A stretch of 64,000 nt of DNA. It comes from Symsagittifera roscoffensis (Eukaryota; Xenacoelomorpha; Acoela; Convolutidae). Within the stretch, counting starts at the first letter, position 1, and every line of letters starts with the position of its first letter. Below are positions 41,961 through 54,699 of this stretch, one piece after another. Where the stretch lies: the NCBI RefSeq assembly GCF_963678635.1, contig NC_087068.1, positions 58,699,896 to 58,763,895 of the forward strand. The letters run 5' to 3'. The notes beneath the pieces are model-generated. The model made no database searches. It was not told the DNA's origin and saw only the letters and a list, made by a program, of their open reading frames with translations. A program made the translations under genes and the position numbers.

Positions 41961-42199
41961 ACTCCTTACCGAAATCAACAAATTTGATTTGTCCTCATTT
42001 TATGTTGTCAAAAACGTATTTGCGTGAGCGACTGGTTTTCGATATAATCTTTCGAGTTCAACTGTTCTCTGATTCTATTCCTGTTTTCCATCTCCCAATA
42101 GTTTTCGAACTATTTTTGTTCCATCATCAACTGCAAGTGTTTTGAGGTTTTTTATCCACCAACGGCTTCTCCAACCTCTTGTGCTGCAATTTCAAATAA

Positions 42200-42420
42200 A
42201 TCTACTCCATTTCTTTTTGCTGCTGGGACCATCTAACTTTTAATAAAGGAGATTCCAGTTCTCCCAGGAATTTGTGCAGGAGCACCAAAACACCTTCCAC
42301 GCTGTCTTGCATGTCCATAAAAAATGGTAAAAATAGCCAACTTTTGAACAACCATTTCATGTGAAATATAAAACGATAATTACTATCCGAAATATTGCGG
42401 AAAAAGAAAACAACTGGTGT
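42200..42420 (-). pseudogene. Minor-capsid-like remnant, copy 1
   Basis: Counterpart of the copy at 46,127-46,440, with the PAAKRNGVDLFEIAAQ-like region more degraded. It lies between penton-like and major-capsid remnants, as expected for a Polinton pVI-like minor capsid gene. Confidence 0.4.
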
Positions 42421-43110
42421 TATTCCAACGGACATAAAAGGAATTGGTTCGCCTCTAGTATCCCTCAGTTCAATTTTAATGCAAAAGGAAAGAGCTTTTT
42501 GATAATTTTTTAAATTGTAGATTTGTAAAAGAAATAAAATTTCATGTACTATCCTGTAGATATTATCGCTCCTTTTTTTACTTCGGAAATGAACAGAATA
42601 CAACGAAAAAAATGATTTTTTTTTGTAACATCTATTATATTTTAATCTATAATAATACTATATATCAACAGGCAGTGTATTTTTAGAGTGTCGTAAGAAT
42701 ATTGAGGATAATGTGGTCCTTTTGCACTCATTATAACTACTGTCTGATTTTGTTCTTAATCGCAAGCGCTTTGAATGATAAACACTGATTGATCATCAGA
42801 TAAATGAATGGCTATTTTTTTGTGATGAAAGGCTATATTATCTTTTGATGCATGAATTCCGTATATTCCTACTTTTGTGCACCTATACTTTTTTGAACTT
42901 TGTCATTCATGGCTAAAACTATATCAAAATTACTTGGATACAATCCGAGTTCAATATATATCGGTTCAATCTTTCTTTTTTTCTCAGATTTTTTTACCTT
43001 ATCCTTGAAAGTATAAACGTTCCCTCAGTAACGTTTTGATAAAATGAAGGGTACAATTTATCTGAAATGGCAACCTGCCATTCTCCCTAACGATGTATTT
43101 GTTCCGGTTA
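42400..43110 (-). pseudogene. Penton-like capsid remnant, copy 1
   Basis: The C-terminal part is clear: CIKIELRDTRGEPIPFMSVG followed by VVFFFRNI, the usual end of Polinton/adintovirus penton proteins (IEI.D..G.P.PF..G..VV.L.FR). Upstream pieces near 42,960-42,720 include ELGLYPSNFDIVLAMNDKV and AIHLSDDQSVFIIQS-like segments in shifting frames. Assignment is by motif and by position between integrase and capsid. Confidence 0.5.
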
Positions 43111-43254
43111 ATAGTTTGTAAAAGAACTCAGACCATTATTCGGGTAAAAAATAAAAAAAGCATTAGAAACTAGCTCAATAGTAAAAAATTCCATGAATAC
43201 TGATCGATAGAAATGTAATTTAAAAAATTATGATCCTTTAATCTAAACATTTCC

Positions 43255-44183
43255 TCAGCTCTTTTTCACGATATTTATTGCCAGTTTCTCTGTTGATATT
43301 GATGATATTTCAAATAATTCACCGGTAAACTGTGGCTTGTTTCCTTTTTGGAACGGAAAATCAATTTTCGAAATTCTCACTCTATCCCCAATTTCGAATT
43401 TCGGTTTAGTATATTTCATGAAAGATTTTTTATACAAAATCAATTAAAAGTCATAACTTTTCATATCTCAAAAACAAAAAGCCATAAATTTTCCAGTAGA
43501 CCGAGTTTTGCGACAGTTCATGGCAGAAACAAATTGTTGCAATTTGGAACAATTTTTTTTTGCCATGATCTGCAATATAACGATAAATTAGTTCGTTTAA
43601 AGAATGAAAAGCCCTCACTGCAAATGCATTCACTTATTAACTTTAATGACTTTCTCCCTGCAAATTTTTTTTAAAAGTTCCCCCATTTTCTGTTTCTTTA
43701 CCAACCCGTAGCTTTTCAAAACGGTTTTTTTTTGGGAAATCAATTTTTTCAAAGCTTGCAAAATGTCTTTGACACACTTTGTTTTCATTGTTTCAACTCT
43801 GACAAATCTCGAAAAAAGTCTACAGCAACTAATAAATACTTAACTCCATTGTTTTGCCTAGCTAACTTGCCGAAAAATTCAAGTCTATACAAAAGATTTC
43901 AATGATTTATTTTGAAAAAGCTTGAGGTCTTCGTAAACGTCTGATTGGTGAACCAAATTTTGAATACGATATTTTGGTTTATAAGAATTGTTCTACTTTC
44001 TTTTTTGATGTGCCCCTCGTCTTATTCAAGTTTTTCACAGACCCGTACGCATTGCTACCCTTAGAATACAATCTGTTTAGTCTTACAATTTCAGATTATG
44101 AAAGGGATTCAAGTTCATCTGTCTTTTGCTTTGGAATTCTTGTTAAAAACAACTTTGAATGGAACTTGAGTAGGTCCTTATAG
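43255..44183 (-). pseudogene. Polinton integrase remnant, copy 1
   Basis: Read 44,183 to 43,255. The N-terminal part contains SSKKKVEQFL-like sequence typical of the integrase DNA-binding region; the core is represented by YLLVAVDIF-like sequence (degraded here) and AFHSLNELIYRYI; the C-terminal chromodomain-like part is clear: KFEIGDRVRISKIDFPFQKG then GELFEISSI. There are multiple frameshifts and stops. In Polintons this retroviral-type DDE integrase inserts the element. Confidence 0.65.
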
Positions 44184-44829
44184 ACTCCTAGTTTTTTTAC
44201 TTATTGTTTTCAATACATTCAATATCCAAAACAACGAGGCTTATTATGTTCAGTTTTCTCTGGAGTTTTTTGATTAAAATGACTAAAAATCGAACAATGC
44301 ATATATTGATGACACAAATGTTTTATTAATTGAACAGAAAAGTATTCTAGTCACTTGACCAAGAAAACATGAATTGGGAAAGTTAGATGCAACATAGCAA
44401 AATCCAGGTCCTTTTTTCTGCAGTAGATTTCACACTTCGGCAGATTCATGTAGACTTGCATGTAGACTACCAGTGTTGGAATTTGCGAAAAAATATTTAC
44501 AGGAATTTCCGTATCCAATTAAATCTTCCAAAAGAAATTTTTGGTCCAGTTTTTTCAAATACAGGTACAACCAATGCAGGAACAAACAAATGAGTTTTTT
44601 TGTAATTGACAAAAATTTTTGTTTGTAATCTTTAAAATTCGAGAACAATTTTATCCAATTTCTGTACGTTTATTTTCTACAGTACATTCGTCAATAATGA
44701 TACAAGTTTTTTGAATGTCTCAACACTCCGATACACAGGTTTTTTGTACTGGACAAAAATTATTGAACACTGTTTTACAGTCTAAAATGTAAAAAGTTCT
44801 CGGGTTTTCAATTAGGCAACAATCATCGT

Positions 44830-46075
44830 CTACTTTTTCTGGAGATTTAGGTCTTGCTCCAAGGTTACTTGCTCCGAAGGAAATTGGAAAATTGTTTTTA
44901 ATATCAAGCTTTCTCTACTTTGTTCTGGGTAATCCAACTGTTCAGCTGCATACTGTTGTGGAGTCAAGTCAAAAAATGAAAATAATGATTTTCAAAAAAA
45001 CTTCTATAATAGGATCTGGAAAATCTTCGTTAAACTGCATTGCTTTCATTGCTGTAACATATGGACGACAAGAGAAGTTGTATCTAGTAAAACAATTGCT
45101 CTTCCACCTCGAATAATTCTAAGCTCTCTCAAATGAAATCGTTGATAGTTGAAAGGATTTCCAGTAAAAGATCCCGCAATAGCTGAATTTTTATTCAATG
45201 TAACAGCTATTCTTCTAATTGGAGCTTTCTTGAAAATTTGTTCAAGGATAAACTGGTTTTCACAAGATGGAATGAAAAAAGTTCTTGCTATAGTTTCTAT
45301 GTAATTATAATGAGCAGGTTCTCTTTCTAGATTCCATTGCAAATATTGATGCTTAGGTTCAGCTACTAAAATTTTTCTAGTAAACAGCGAACAATCAAAA
45401 ACTTTCAGACTAACAGTGGCATTATCAGACAGCATGTAAAAATTGGGTCTTGCTCGAATTAGTTTAATTTGAGCTTTGGTTTTCGTAGCAATAAGTTTTC
45501 AGAAGTAAAATACCCAATGACAAACCCCCATAGAATGAAACATTTATCCCTGTTCCTGACGAATTCGCTCTATCAGTGAACGGATACATATCAAATGCTT
45601 CAGGAAATTCTTCATAACTATATCCTTGACAAGCAAGTAATCCTTTATTACCCACTAACAACGAGTTGAATTCGATCAATAATCGTGCTTTATGAAAATA
45701 AAAGCCATTGGCATTGTAAACCATTGTATTGTTAAAATAAACTTCGCAATTGAAGAATGGAGATTGTAGTAGATTGATTCACATAGGTTAAGTAAAGTTC
45801 TGGTACCTCATCTGAGTCATCTTCTGATTTTGCTTCATGTACCATAAAGATTTTTGTTTTTCGATTGAATCAAGTAACCTTTCGTTCACTAATTGAAACT
45901 TCAAACTGAGGTGGGTATAAAACATATCCCAGTAACGATTACTGTCCGTCTCAAACTCCAATTCAATACTCCTTTCATCCAGAGAAGTCTGGGAAAAATT
46001 TAATGTTTGTAAGATAAAATAACTGTTTCCAACTACTTTGGGACTTTAGCAAAAATCACCAAGGAAAAATTTGAA
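44830..46075 (-). pseudogene. Polinton/adintovirus major capsid protein remnant, copy 2
   Basis: Same pieces and same frameshift positions as copy 1, showing that the gene was already broken before the 4.1-kb duplication. Near the first core segment one base differs (TTT to TAT, Phe to Tyr in SFYGG). Confidence 0.7.
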
Positions 46076-46126
46076 AAAAACTCCTTACCGAAATCAATAA
46101 ATTTGATTTCTCCTCATTTTATGTTG

Positions 46127-46509
46127 TCAAAAACGTATTTGCGTGAGCGACTGGTTTTCGATATAATCTTTCGAGTTCAACTGTTCTACGATTGTATTCC
46201 TGTTTTCCATCTCCCAATTGTTTTCGAACTGTTTTTGTTCAACCATCAACTGCAAGTGTTTTGAGGTTTTTTGTCCACCAACGGCTTCTCCATTCTCTTG
46301 TGCTGCAATTTCAAATAAATCTACTCCATTTCTTTTTGCTGCTGGGACCATCTAGTTTTTAATAAAGGAGATTCCAGTTCTCCCAGGAATTTGTGCAGGA
46401 GCACTAAAACACCTTCCACGCTGTCTTGCATGTCCATAAAAAATGGTAAAAATAGCCGACTTTTGAGCAACCATTTCGTGTGAAAGATAAATCGATTATT
46501 ACTATCCAA
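46127..46509 (-). pseudogene. Minor-capsid-like remnant, copy 2
   Basis: The frame 46,351-46,127 begins MVPAAKRNGVDLFEIAAQEN and continues GEAVGGQKTSKHL: the amphipathic 'PxAKRxGxDLxEIAAPEIxxVVxGRK' region found next to the major capsid gene in Polintons and adintoviruses. Upstream (46,509-46,352) the same gene is in another frame. Family role: internal minor capsid, pVI-like. The lysine-rich continuation is degraded. Confidence 0.5.
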
Positions 46510-47220
46510 AATATTGCGGAAAAAGAGAACAACTGGTGTTATTCCAACGGACAGAAAAGGAATTGGTTCGCCTCTAGTATCCCTCAGTTCAATTTTAATG
46601 CAAAGGAAAGAGCTTTTTGATAATTTTTTAAATTGTAGATTTGTAAAAGAAATAAAATTTCACGTACTATCCTGTAGATATTATCGCTCCTTTTTTTACT
46701 TCGGAAATGAACAGAATACAACGAAAAAAATGATTTTTTTTGTAACATCTATTATATTTTAATCTATAATAAAACTATATATCAACAGGCACTGTATTTT
46801 TATAGTGTCGTAAGAATATTGAGGATAATGTGGTCCTTTTGCACTCATTATAACTACTGTCTGATTTTGTTCTTAATCGCAAGCGCTTTGAATGATAAAC
46901 ACTGATTGATCATCAGATAAATGAATGGCTATTTTTGTGTGATGAAAGGCTATATTATCTACTGATGCATGAATTCCGTATGTTCCTACTTTTGTGCACC
47001 TGTACTTTTTCGAACTTTGTCATTCATGGGTAAAATTATATCAAAATTACTTGGATACAATCCGAGTTCAATATATATTGGTTCAATCTTTCTTTTTTTC
47101 TCAGATTTTTCTCGCCTAACCATGGAAATATAAACGTTCCCTCAGTAACGTTTTGATAAAATGAAGGGTACAATTTATCTGAAATGGCAACCTGCAATTC
47201 TCCCTAACAATGTATTTGTT
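46500..47220 (-). pseudogene. Penton-like capsid remnant, copy 2
   Basis: Duplicate of the region at 42,400-43,110, with the same broken frames plus extra single-base differences. Confidence 0.5.
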
Positions 47221-47365
47221 CCGGTTATTAGTTTGTAAAAGAACTCAGACCATTATTCTGGTTTAAAAAAGCATCAGAAATTAACTCAATAGTAAAAAAT
47301 TCCATGAAAACTGATCGATAGAAATGTAATTTAAAAATTTTTTATCCTTTGATCTAAACATTTCC

Positions 47366-48275
47366 TCAGCTCTTTTTCACGATATTTATTGCCGGTTCCT
47401 CTGTTGATATTGATGATATTTCAAATAATTCACCGGTAAACTGTGGCTTGTTTCCTTTTTGGAACGGAAAATCAATTTTCGAAATTCTCACTCTATCCCC
47501 AATTTCGAATTTCGGTTTAGTATATTTCATGAAAGATTTTTCATATCTCAGTAACAAAAAGTCATAAATTTTCCAGTAGACCGAGTTTTGCGACAGTTCA
47601 TAGCAGAAACAAATTGTTGCAATTTGGAACAATTTTTTTGCCATGATCTGTAATATAACGATAAATTAGTTCGTTTAAAGAATGAAAAGCCCTCACTGCA
47701 AATGCAGCTTTTGTTGCACTCATTGTTGAATAAACTTTAATGACTTTTTCCTTGCATTTTTTTTTAAAATTCCCCATTTTCTGTTTCTTTACCAACCCGT
47801 AGCTTTTCAAAACGTTTTTTTTTTTGGGAAATCAATTTTTTCAAAGCTTGCAAAATGTCTTTGACACACTTTGTTTTTATTGTTTCAACTCTGACAAATC
47901 TCAAAAAATGTCTACAGCAACTAATAAATACTTAACTCCATTGTTTTGTCTAGCTAACTTGCCAAAAAAATCAAGTCTATACAAAAGATTTCAATGATTT
48001 ATTTTGAAAAAGCTTGAGGTCTTTGTAAACGTCTGATTGGTGAACCAAAATTCGAATACGATGTTTTGGTTTATAAGAATTGTTCTACTTTCTTTTTTGA
48101 TGAGCCCCTCGCCTTATTCAAGTTTTTCGCAGAACCGTACGCATTGCTACCCTTAGAATACAATCTGTTTAGTCTTACACTTTCAGATTATGAAAGGGAT
48201 TCAAGTTCATCTGTCTTTTGCTTTGGAATTCTTGTTAAAAACAACTTTGAATGGAACTTGAGTAAGTCCTTATAG
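47366..48275 (-). pseudogene. Polinton integrase remnant, copy 2
   Basis: Better preserved than copy 1. In order on the minus strand: SSKKKVEQFL (near 48,090), KYLLVAVDIF (near 47,930, holding one catalytic Asp; the next residue is a stop), KKKCKEKVIKVYSTMSATKA and FAVRAFHSLNELIYRYITDH (47,750-47,650), LQQFVSAMNCRKTRSTGK in another frame (about 47,610-47,570), then KFEIGDRVRISKIDFPFQKG (47,510-47,440). The sequence around the final catalytic Glu reads KAAFAVRA where the family has an E, so that residue appears lost. Confidence 0.7.
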
Positions 48276-50119
48276 TCTCCTAGTTTTTTACTTATTGTTT
48301 TCAATACATTCAATATCCAAAACAACCAGGCTTATTATGTTCAGTTTTCTCTGGAGTTTTTTGATTAAAACGACTAACAATCGAACAATGCATATATTGA
48401 TGAAACAAATGTTTTATTAATTGAACAGAAAAGTATTCTAGTCACCTGACCAAGAAAACATGAATTGGGAAAGTTAGATGCAACATAGCAAAATCCAGGT
48501 CCTTTTTTCTGCAGTAGATTTCACACTTCGGCAGATTCATGTAGACTTGCATGTAGACTAACAAAGTTGGAATTTGCAAAAAAATCTATACAGGAATTTC
48601 CGTATCCAATTAAATCTTCCAAAAAAAAATTTTGATTCATTTTTTCAAATACAGGTACAACCAATACAGGAACAAACAAATTAGTTTTTTTGTAATTGAC
48701 AAAAAATTTTGTTTGTAATCTTTAAAATTCGAGAACAATTTTATCCGATTTCTGTACGTTTATTTTCTACAGTACATTCGTCTATAATGATACAAGTTTT
48801 TTGAATGTCTCAACATAAACTAGTAATGAGGGAAGTATATCGAGCAATTCATCGTTTTCCTCCCTTTGTAACTGCAAAGATTGATTCTTTTACCATTGAT
48901 TTTCATGTCTACGATATTCTATAAGATCTATTTTTTTTTGGTATCGGATCGGTACCCTATGAAAATTGTTCTTCTACTATTATGCAGAGTCCACTTATAA
49001 AAGGGATATTTGTAAGCTTACGTCCAACTTCTGCATGTTTGTTAATTTTAAGATTCCAGACTATTTAGGGAGTTTGAGTTTTTTGGGTTTTTCCTGTAGA
49101 AAAATTTGGTTTTAAGGTTACCTTTTTGAAAAACAATTATTCTATCTCATATTGTTCAAATTGATTGCTGAATAAAAAATGAATGTGAAACGTCTTTTCA
49201 ATTTGAAAAGAAAAGTAAAATGATTAGATGAGGAAAAATCAGAAAAACGATTTTGAATTTAAACAAAAGGGAAGTAAACAAAATGAGTCATTAAGTTTAC
49301 CATCAAAGAAAATATAACTAAAACGGAACTTTTGTGTGAATTTTCCAAAAATGGAATTTGCGTAGGTTTCAGTGCTCCTATATGAATCCATAATTTTAAG
49401 CAAAAATCATTGTTACAGGTGGCTGCTGCTATTTGTCAAGCGCTTCCCAGCTTTTATTCAGATTACTACAAAAACTCGATTTATATTTCCGTTTCCAGTG
49501 AATTTTGTGAAAAATATATAGTAAATCAAGGTTTTTGAGTCTCTATCCACAATTCCTACTGTTCTTTGGAAAAATGCAAGTTCTCAAGATTTCTGATTGG
49601 TTAATCTTTCGACAGAAAACTTTAGAACGATTATGTAAATTTCATTTCACAATTCAAATTATCGATTGTCTTTACACTTAGAAGTTACACTCATATTTAA
49701 TTCGAACACTATTTCATCAAAATGCGGAGATTTCAACGAACTGTTCATCAAAACGTGCAATGAAAAGAAGCAGAAAAAATGCCAAGTATTGTAAAGAAAA
49801 AGCTGTTGGGCAAACGAGAAACGTCATTATTTACGTTCTAATTAGAAACTGGCTTCCACACAAACTATTGGTTCAGTAATTCTGCTAAAAATTCGCAATG
49901 TACAATACTCAAAGTATGAACCTGATTTGTTAAAAAAATGACTGCTTTGTTGTTGGTTATGAATGTGTAAATAAAGATCATATCAATTATTCAGTGGAAA
50001 ACTAAAAACCACCTGATGTAATTTTTCTCAAATGCTTAAAAAATTTCCAAAAGTATCTGAGAACTCAAAATTTATCACAATTATTTAAGGAAAAGACAAA
50101 AAAGTCTCCAGAAACGTCT

Positions 50120-50330
50120 GATTGGTGAAATAAGTTTTGAATACGATGTTTTGGTTTAAAAGAATTGTTCTACTTTCTTTTTTGATAAACCCCTCTCCTG
50201 ATTCAGATTTTTTGCAGTACCGTACGCAGCTCTATCCCTAGAATACAATCTGTTTAGTCCTATCTTTTCAGATTTTGGAATTGATCTAAGCTCGTCTGTC
50301 TTTTGTTTTAGAATTCTTGTTCATAAAGAA
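50120..50330 (-). pseudogene. Integrase N-terminal fragment
   Basis: Homologous to 48,066-48,275 at the nucleotide level (GTTCTACTTTCTTTTTTGAT, AGAATACAATCTGTTTAGTC). Only the DNA-binding N-terminal part is present; the catalytic core is absent. Confidence 0.55.
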
Positions 50331-50802
50331 TTTGAAGGGAATTTGAATTGCTTCCTAAATGCTAAAATAAAAATCTGGAAAATCGGTATTTTTCCGCTTT
50401 AGTGCATGCACAAAGTCTACAATAGACTATTTTGTGCCTCGATTATCTAACATGATGTTTTCTGATTGCCTCAATTTAGTTCTATTTGAAATCAAAAAGA
50501 AATCGAAAAGGTGCTTTTTGTTAGACGTTTTCAACTTTGCATTTACATCACTTTAAATTGAATCATAGTTTTTTGATACAAGCTCCTCTTCTTCTTATCT
50601 TTGTTTTCTTGGAAGTGTACTTTGTGATTGATAAACTTAGTACGGAAATAAAATAAATTGTTCCATATTTTGTCAATTGTCAAATGACAAATGGAGTGAT
50701 AATAGAAATCAATTGTAAGCCTTTAGTTGAACTTAAAATAGTTCTCCTTTTAAGTAGAGGAGTTACCTTTTTTTGTGTAGAGGAGTTCCCTTTATTCTGA
50801 AA

Positions 50803-50990
50803 TTTAATTTAGATATTTTACTAGATCTTATTTCCAAAGATCTCGAAGCTGTCTTCTTACTGGGTTTACTAAACGCTCGCTCAGAAACTGAATTAAATGG
50901 TTTGGACAATTGAGAACGAATTGTTTTCAAAGTAAAATTTTTGAAGTATTGGTAGAATAGAGACGTATTGTAGACTCATCGTCCGAAAAC
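50803..50990 (-). pseudogene. Short conserved Polinton ORF remnant, copy A
   Basis: Diverged copy of 55,381-55,563 encoding the NCPNHLIQFLSE-like segment, frameshifted. Confidence 0.4.
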
Positions 50991-51184
50991 TTTGTCTCTA
51001 CTCCAGCTGGTAGGTAAAATTTTGTTGGAACGGAGCGACTATTAGAGCAATATCTAGTTGAATCAGCTATTTGTGGGGTTAAATCAAAGAATAAATGACT
51101 ATGAGGAACTGATTTTGCATCTTGATACTACTCTTTTAATTGAGATCCTAGTCCTAGTTGTTGACTTAAAATTTTGATTTATAA

Positions 51185-51600
51185 AAACATCTCTCGGCGA
51201 CTTGAACAAGACTATGTGTGTATTTTGTAAATCTTCATCTCTTCACAATTTGCTTTGATGAAATAAATTGCGTTTGATGTATATTCTATTCAGACCCATG
51301 TGTCTCCCAGCAGTGGCAATTTTTACAAACTTTTTGGAGTTTGAATATTCTTCACAAGAGTCAAAATTAGCAGATACTTAGTTCCGATATTTAGAAGATT
51401 TTTAATTAAGTCAAAATGGAAAAATGTAAGGTTTTCTCTCTGCATTTTACTATATGGAGGTTGATACTGATGACAAAACTCGGAAATTTTGTCAAAACCG
51501 GGTTAAAAAGTAACTTTTTTTACCCAATTAAAAATTAGATGAGATTTTCTAGATCCACTTTGACCAACTAGGGAAAAAATTGTTCTTTGGTAGGTTTTAT
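51185..51600 (-). pseudogene. Packaging ATPase remnant, copy A
   Basis: Same gene as 55,764-56,190 but with a frameshift near the Walker B region. The C-terminal part is present. Confidence 0.6.
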
Positions 51601-53669
51601 TTTGTTCATGGCTTTAGAGAAGGTGAAACATAACCAACTTTTTTTTGATGGTTATGAAATTGTAAATGGTGACCATGTTAACTATTAATTGAAAAATTAA
51701 AAACCATTTGATCTATTTTCTCTAACATGCTTAAAAATTACCAAAATTATTAGAGAAATCAAAAGTTATCACAGTTATTTAAGGAATATGCAAAAAAAAA
51801 ACTTTTTCATATTTTTCAACAAGATGAGCAATTTTATTCAATTATTCAAGAGGCTGCAAAACAAATGTTTCAGTTTTTCAACGAGTTACAGAAATTTTTT
51901 TAAACTTGTAACAATTTGCAAAAATTGATTCAATTTTTTTGTCAAAATGCTAAAAAAAAATTTATACATAACGTGAAATATGTTTAAATTTTTTGGACAA
52001 GTTTTTAAAAAATTCAATTTTCTTAACAAGATTCTAAAAGTGTTTCAATTTTTTCTACAAAATGGAGTGAACTGAAAAATCTCGTATGATAATTTATCCT
52101 ACGACTATTCCATCAATTTCAATGTTTTGAAGATAAATAATTTTTTTTTCTTTGTCAGGTGTAATTCAGCTGTCAGATTTAATAATTACATGTACGTCCA
52201 AACAAATTCCATGATTCAAGTTCATGATTGTCTTCATCCAAAACAAAATTTTCCAAATTTTACGGACTTGTCACAATGAGAAGCCAATTTTGAAATTGAC
52301 CTTTGATTAAAGTTCAAAAAAAGTATTATCAGGAGGTTAAAAGGATTTACAATTTGTTTAAAAAACATCGAGTCCACGATCCGTAGTCTAAATGCTTTTC
52401 TTTCTGCACAGTGAAAAAGAAAGGTTTCAACATGACGAATTGGGTAGTTGCTAAAACCTCCAATCATTTTCTTTATCTTTGAAAATCTAATTCTGGTTTT
52501 TAAGATATGCTTAGTCAACTAATTTTGCAACCTTTTTTTTCAGAAATTCTGACAGAATTTTACATTTTTCATAATCTTTTGTAACAAAAATCCATTGTTG
52601 AGGTCACCAAATTTTTCAAAAAATTTTGAAGTTCAATATATTTTTTGTAACCCCTGCTCCAATTGATATCTTGAAGCTGCTTTGTACACAAAAAGATTGG
52701 GATAGTGCTTTATTTTTTTATCAGGCAGAAAAGAGTATCCTACGGTTTGTATGTCCTTTTAAACTTAATTCTGTTACTCTATTAGTTTGAAAACATTCAA
52801 TATCCAAAACAACCAGGCTTTTTTGGTTAAAGTTAGAGTTTTTTTGGTTAAAGCGACTAACAATCGAACAAAACATATTTTGATGAAGCAAACATTTTAA
52901 CGTATAAACAGAAACGTATTCCTGTGACGTGACCAAGAAAACATGAACTGAGAAGGCTAGGTGCAACATAGCAAAATCCAGGTCCTTTTTTGTAGTAGAT
53001 TTCACACTTCTGGTAGGTTCATGTACACTCGCATGTAGCCTAAAATGTTGGAGTTTGCAGAAAAATTTATACAGGAGTTTCCTTATCCAATTAACTCTCC
53101 AAAAGGAATTTTTTTTGTCCATTTGTTTCATATTTTTGTCCGGATCCTAAACAATACAGCTACAAACAAATGAGTTTTTTCTTTTTGCTTATGACAAAAA
53201 GTTTTGTTTGTAACCTTCAAAATTCGAATCATTTCATTCAATTACTGCACGTTTTTTTTCTACAGTGCATTCGTCAAAAACGACACAGACTTTTGAATTT
53301 CTCTATATAACCTAGTAAGGGGGAAATATATTGAGCAATTTATCCTTTTCTTCCCCTTGTAGTTGTAATGATTGATTATTTTACCAATGATTTCTATGTC
53401 TACGATATTTTATTGGATCTATTTCTGTGGTATCGGATCGTTATCCTATGAAACTTTTTCTTCTACCTTTATGCAGAGTCCACTTAAAAAGGGAGATTTG
53501 TAAGTTTTGTCCAATTTCTGCATGTTTGGTAAATTTGTAATTCCATACTAGTTAGGGAGTTTTTTGGGGTTTTTCCGAAATGAACTGTATCAAAAAGTTG
53601 CCATTTTTGTGAAATTTAAGATTAATTTTCATGAAAAACAATTATTATATCTCATACTGTTCAAATCAA

Positions 53670-54090
53670 ATACTTGGATAAATATCTAAATTACAAGATA
53701 AAAAAATAAATATTACATTTCATTGTACATTACGGTTCTAAACAAACATAATATCTCCCAATGTTTGGGAAAATTCTTTGAATTCGTTCCATGTGTAGTT
53801 GTTATAAGTAATTGTAATTCATCGTTTCGTTCTCTTTTGGTTGAAGAGTCGAATCTGAATGTAGGGAGGCTTGTTAACATTGTACTTCTTGTTCGTGGCA
53901 CAAACTTGTCTTCTATTGTAAGTTGCGATGTCATGCATTTTGTTGCAGTTGGCAATCTTCTGATGCATAGTTAACTCTTTTTCCGAAGTGAGTTCCAATC
54001 TAGGAACGAGTCCAAGGTTTTCAACTTTGTGAATAACAGTTTTTTTAATTGACAATTTTACTTCTTCTTTTGTGAAAAATTTAAAGTGCA
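53670..54090. other. Segment unique to array unit B, unknown origin
   Basis: Not found in the other units. Open frames on the minus strand (53,713-53,955 and 53,819-54,091) overlap in different phases; one contains RRQVCATNKKYNVNK. No recognisable family. Confidence 0.4.
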
Positions 54091-54349
54091 TTTTGTGAAA
54101 AATATATAGTAAATCATGGTTATTGTGTCTCTACCCACAATTCCTTTTGTTCTTTGGAAAGAAGTAAGTTTTCAAGATTTCTGATTGGTTAACCTTTCGA
54201 TAAAACTTTAAAACGATTATGTAAATTTCGTTTCACAAGTCAAATTATCGACTGTCCTTACACTTAGATGTTACACTAATATTTTATTCCAACATTATTT
54301 TATCAACTGATGAAGATTCCAACAAACTTACACGCACTGTTTATCAAAA

Positions 54350-54590
54350 CGTGCAATGAAAAGGAGCAGTAAAAAATACCAAGTGTTGCAAAGAAAAAAC
54401 TGTCGCGCAAAAATTGTCAGTATTTGTATTTTAATCAGAAACTGGCTTCCACCCAAACTTTTGGTTCAGCGTTTCTGGAAAGTTCGCAAAGTACAAAACT
54501 CAGAATATGAACATTGAAAAAAAATTGCGTGTTTTTTCGATGGTTATGAATTTGTAAATGGTGATCATATCAACTATTCAAGGAAAAATT
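54350..54590 (+). other. Recurring plus-strand frame (possible polymerase fragment), copy B
   Basis: Homologous to 60,110-60,360 and 62,700-62,948; degraded here. Confidence 0.3.
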
Positions 54591-54699
54591 AAAAACCACC
54601 TGATCTAATTTCTCTCAAATGTTTACGAAATTTCCAAAAGTATCTGAGAACTCAAAAGTGATCGCAGTTTTTTAAGGAAAAGGCAAGAAAGTCTCCGGA

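Larger units (their letters stand above)
40609..44727 (-). repeat. 4.1-kb tandem unit 1
   Basis: Direct repeat of 44,728-48,821. Corresponding positions are offset by 4,119 bp at the left and about 4,092-4,111 bp further right because of small indels. Mostly above 95% identical by eye. The junction is near 44,724-44,731, where a block ending TGTCTCAACA passes into CCGATACACAGG, the start of the next unit. Confidence 0.85.
44728..48821 (-). repeat. 4.1-kb tandem unit 2
   Basis: Second copy of 40,609-44,727. The protein fragments at 45,046-45,435 and 45,464-45,724 differ from copy 1 by only one residue each. Ends near 48,821, where sequence passes into the next array (ACATAAACTAGTAATGAGGG). 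Confidence 0.85.
48300..52790. repeat. Array unit A of the downstream tandem array
   Basis: Starts with the shared CATTCAATATCCAAAACAAC block (48,307). Contains the frame repeated at 54.35, 60.1, 60.5 and 62.7 kb, an integrase N-terminal fragment (50,120-50,330), a small conserved ORF fragment (50,803-50,990), an ATPase fragment (51,185-51,600) and the closing block ending near ATCGAGTCCACGATCCG (52,370). The first 0.5 kb overlaps tandem unit 2. Confidence 0.7.

Noticed and set aside
43974-44183. Recurrent plus-strand frame beginning MVYKNCSTFFFD, also at 48,066 and 54,729
   Set aside because: It is antisense to the integrase N-terminal region, which is the recognisable coding direction.
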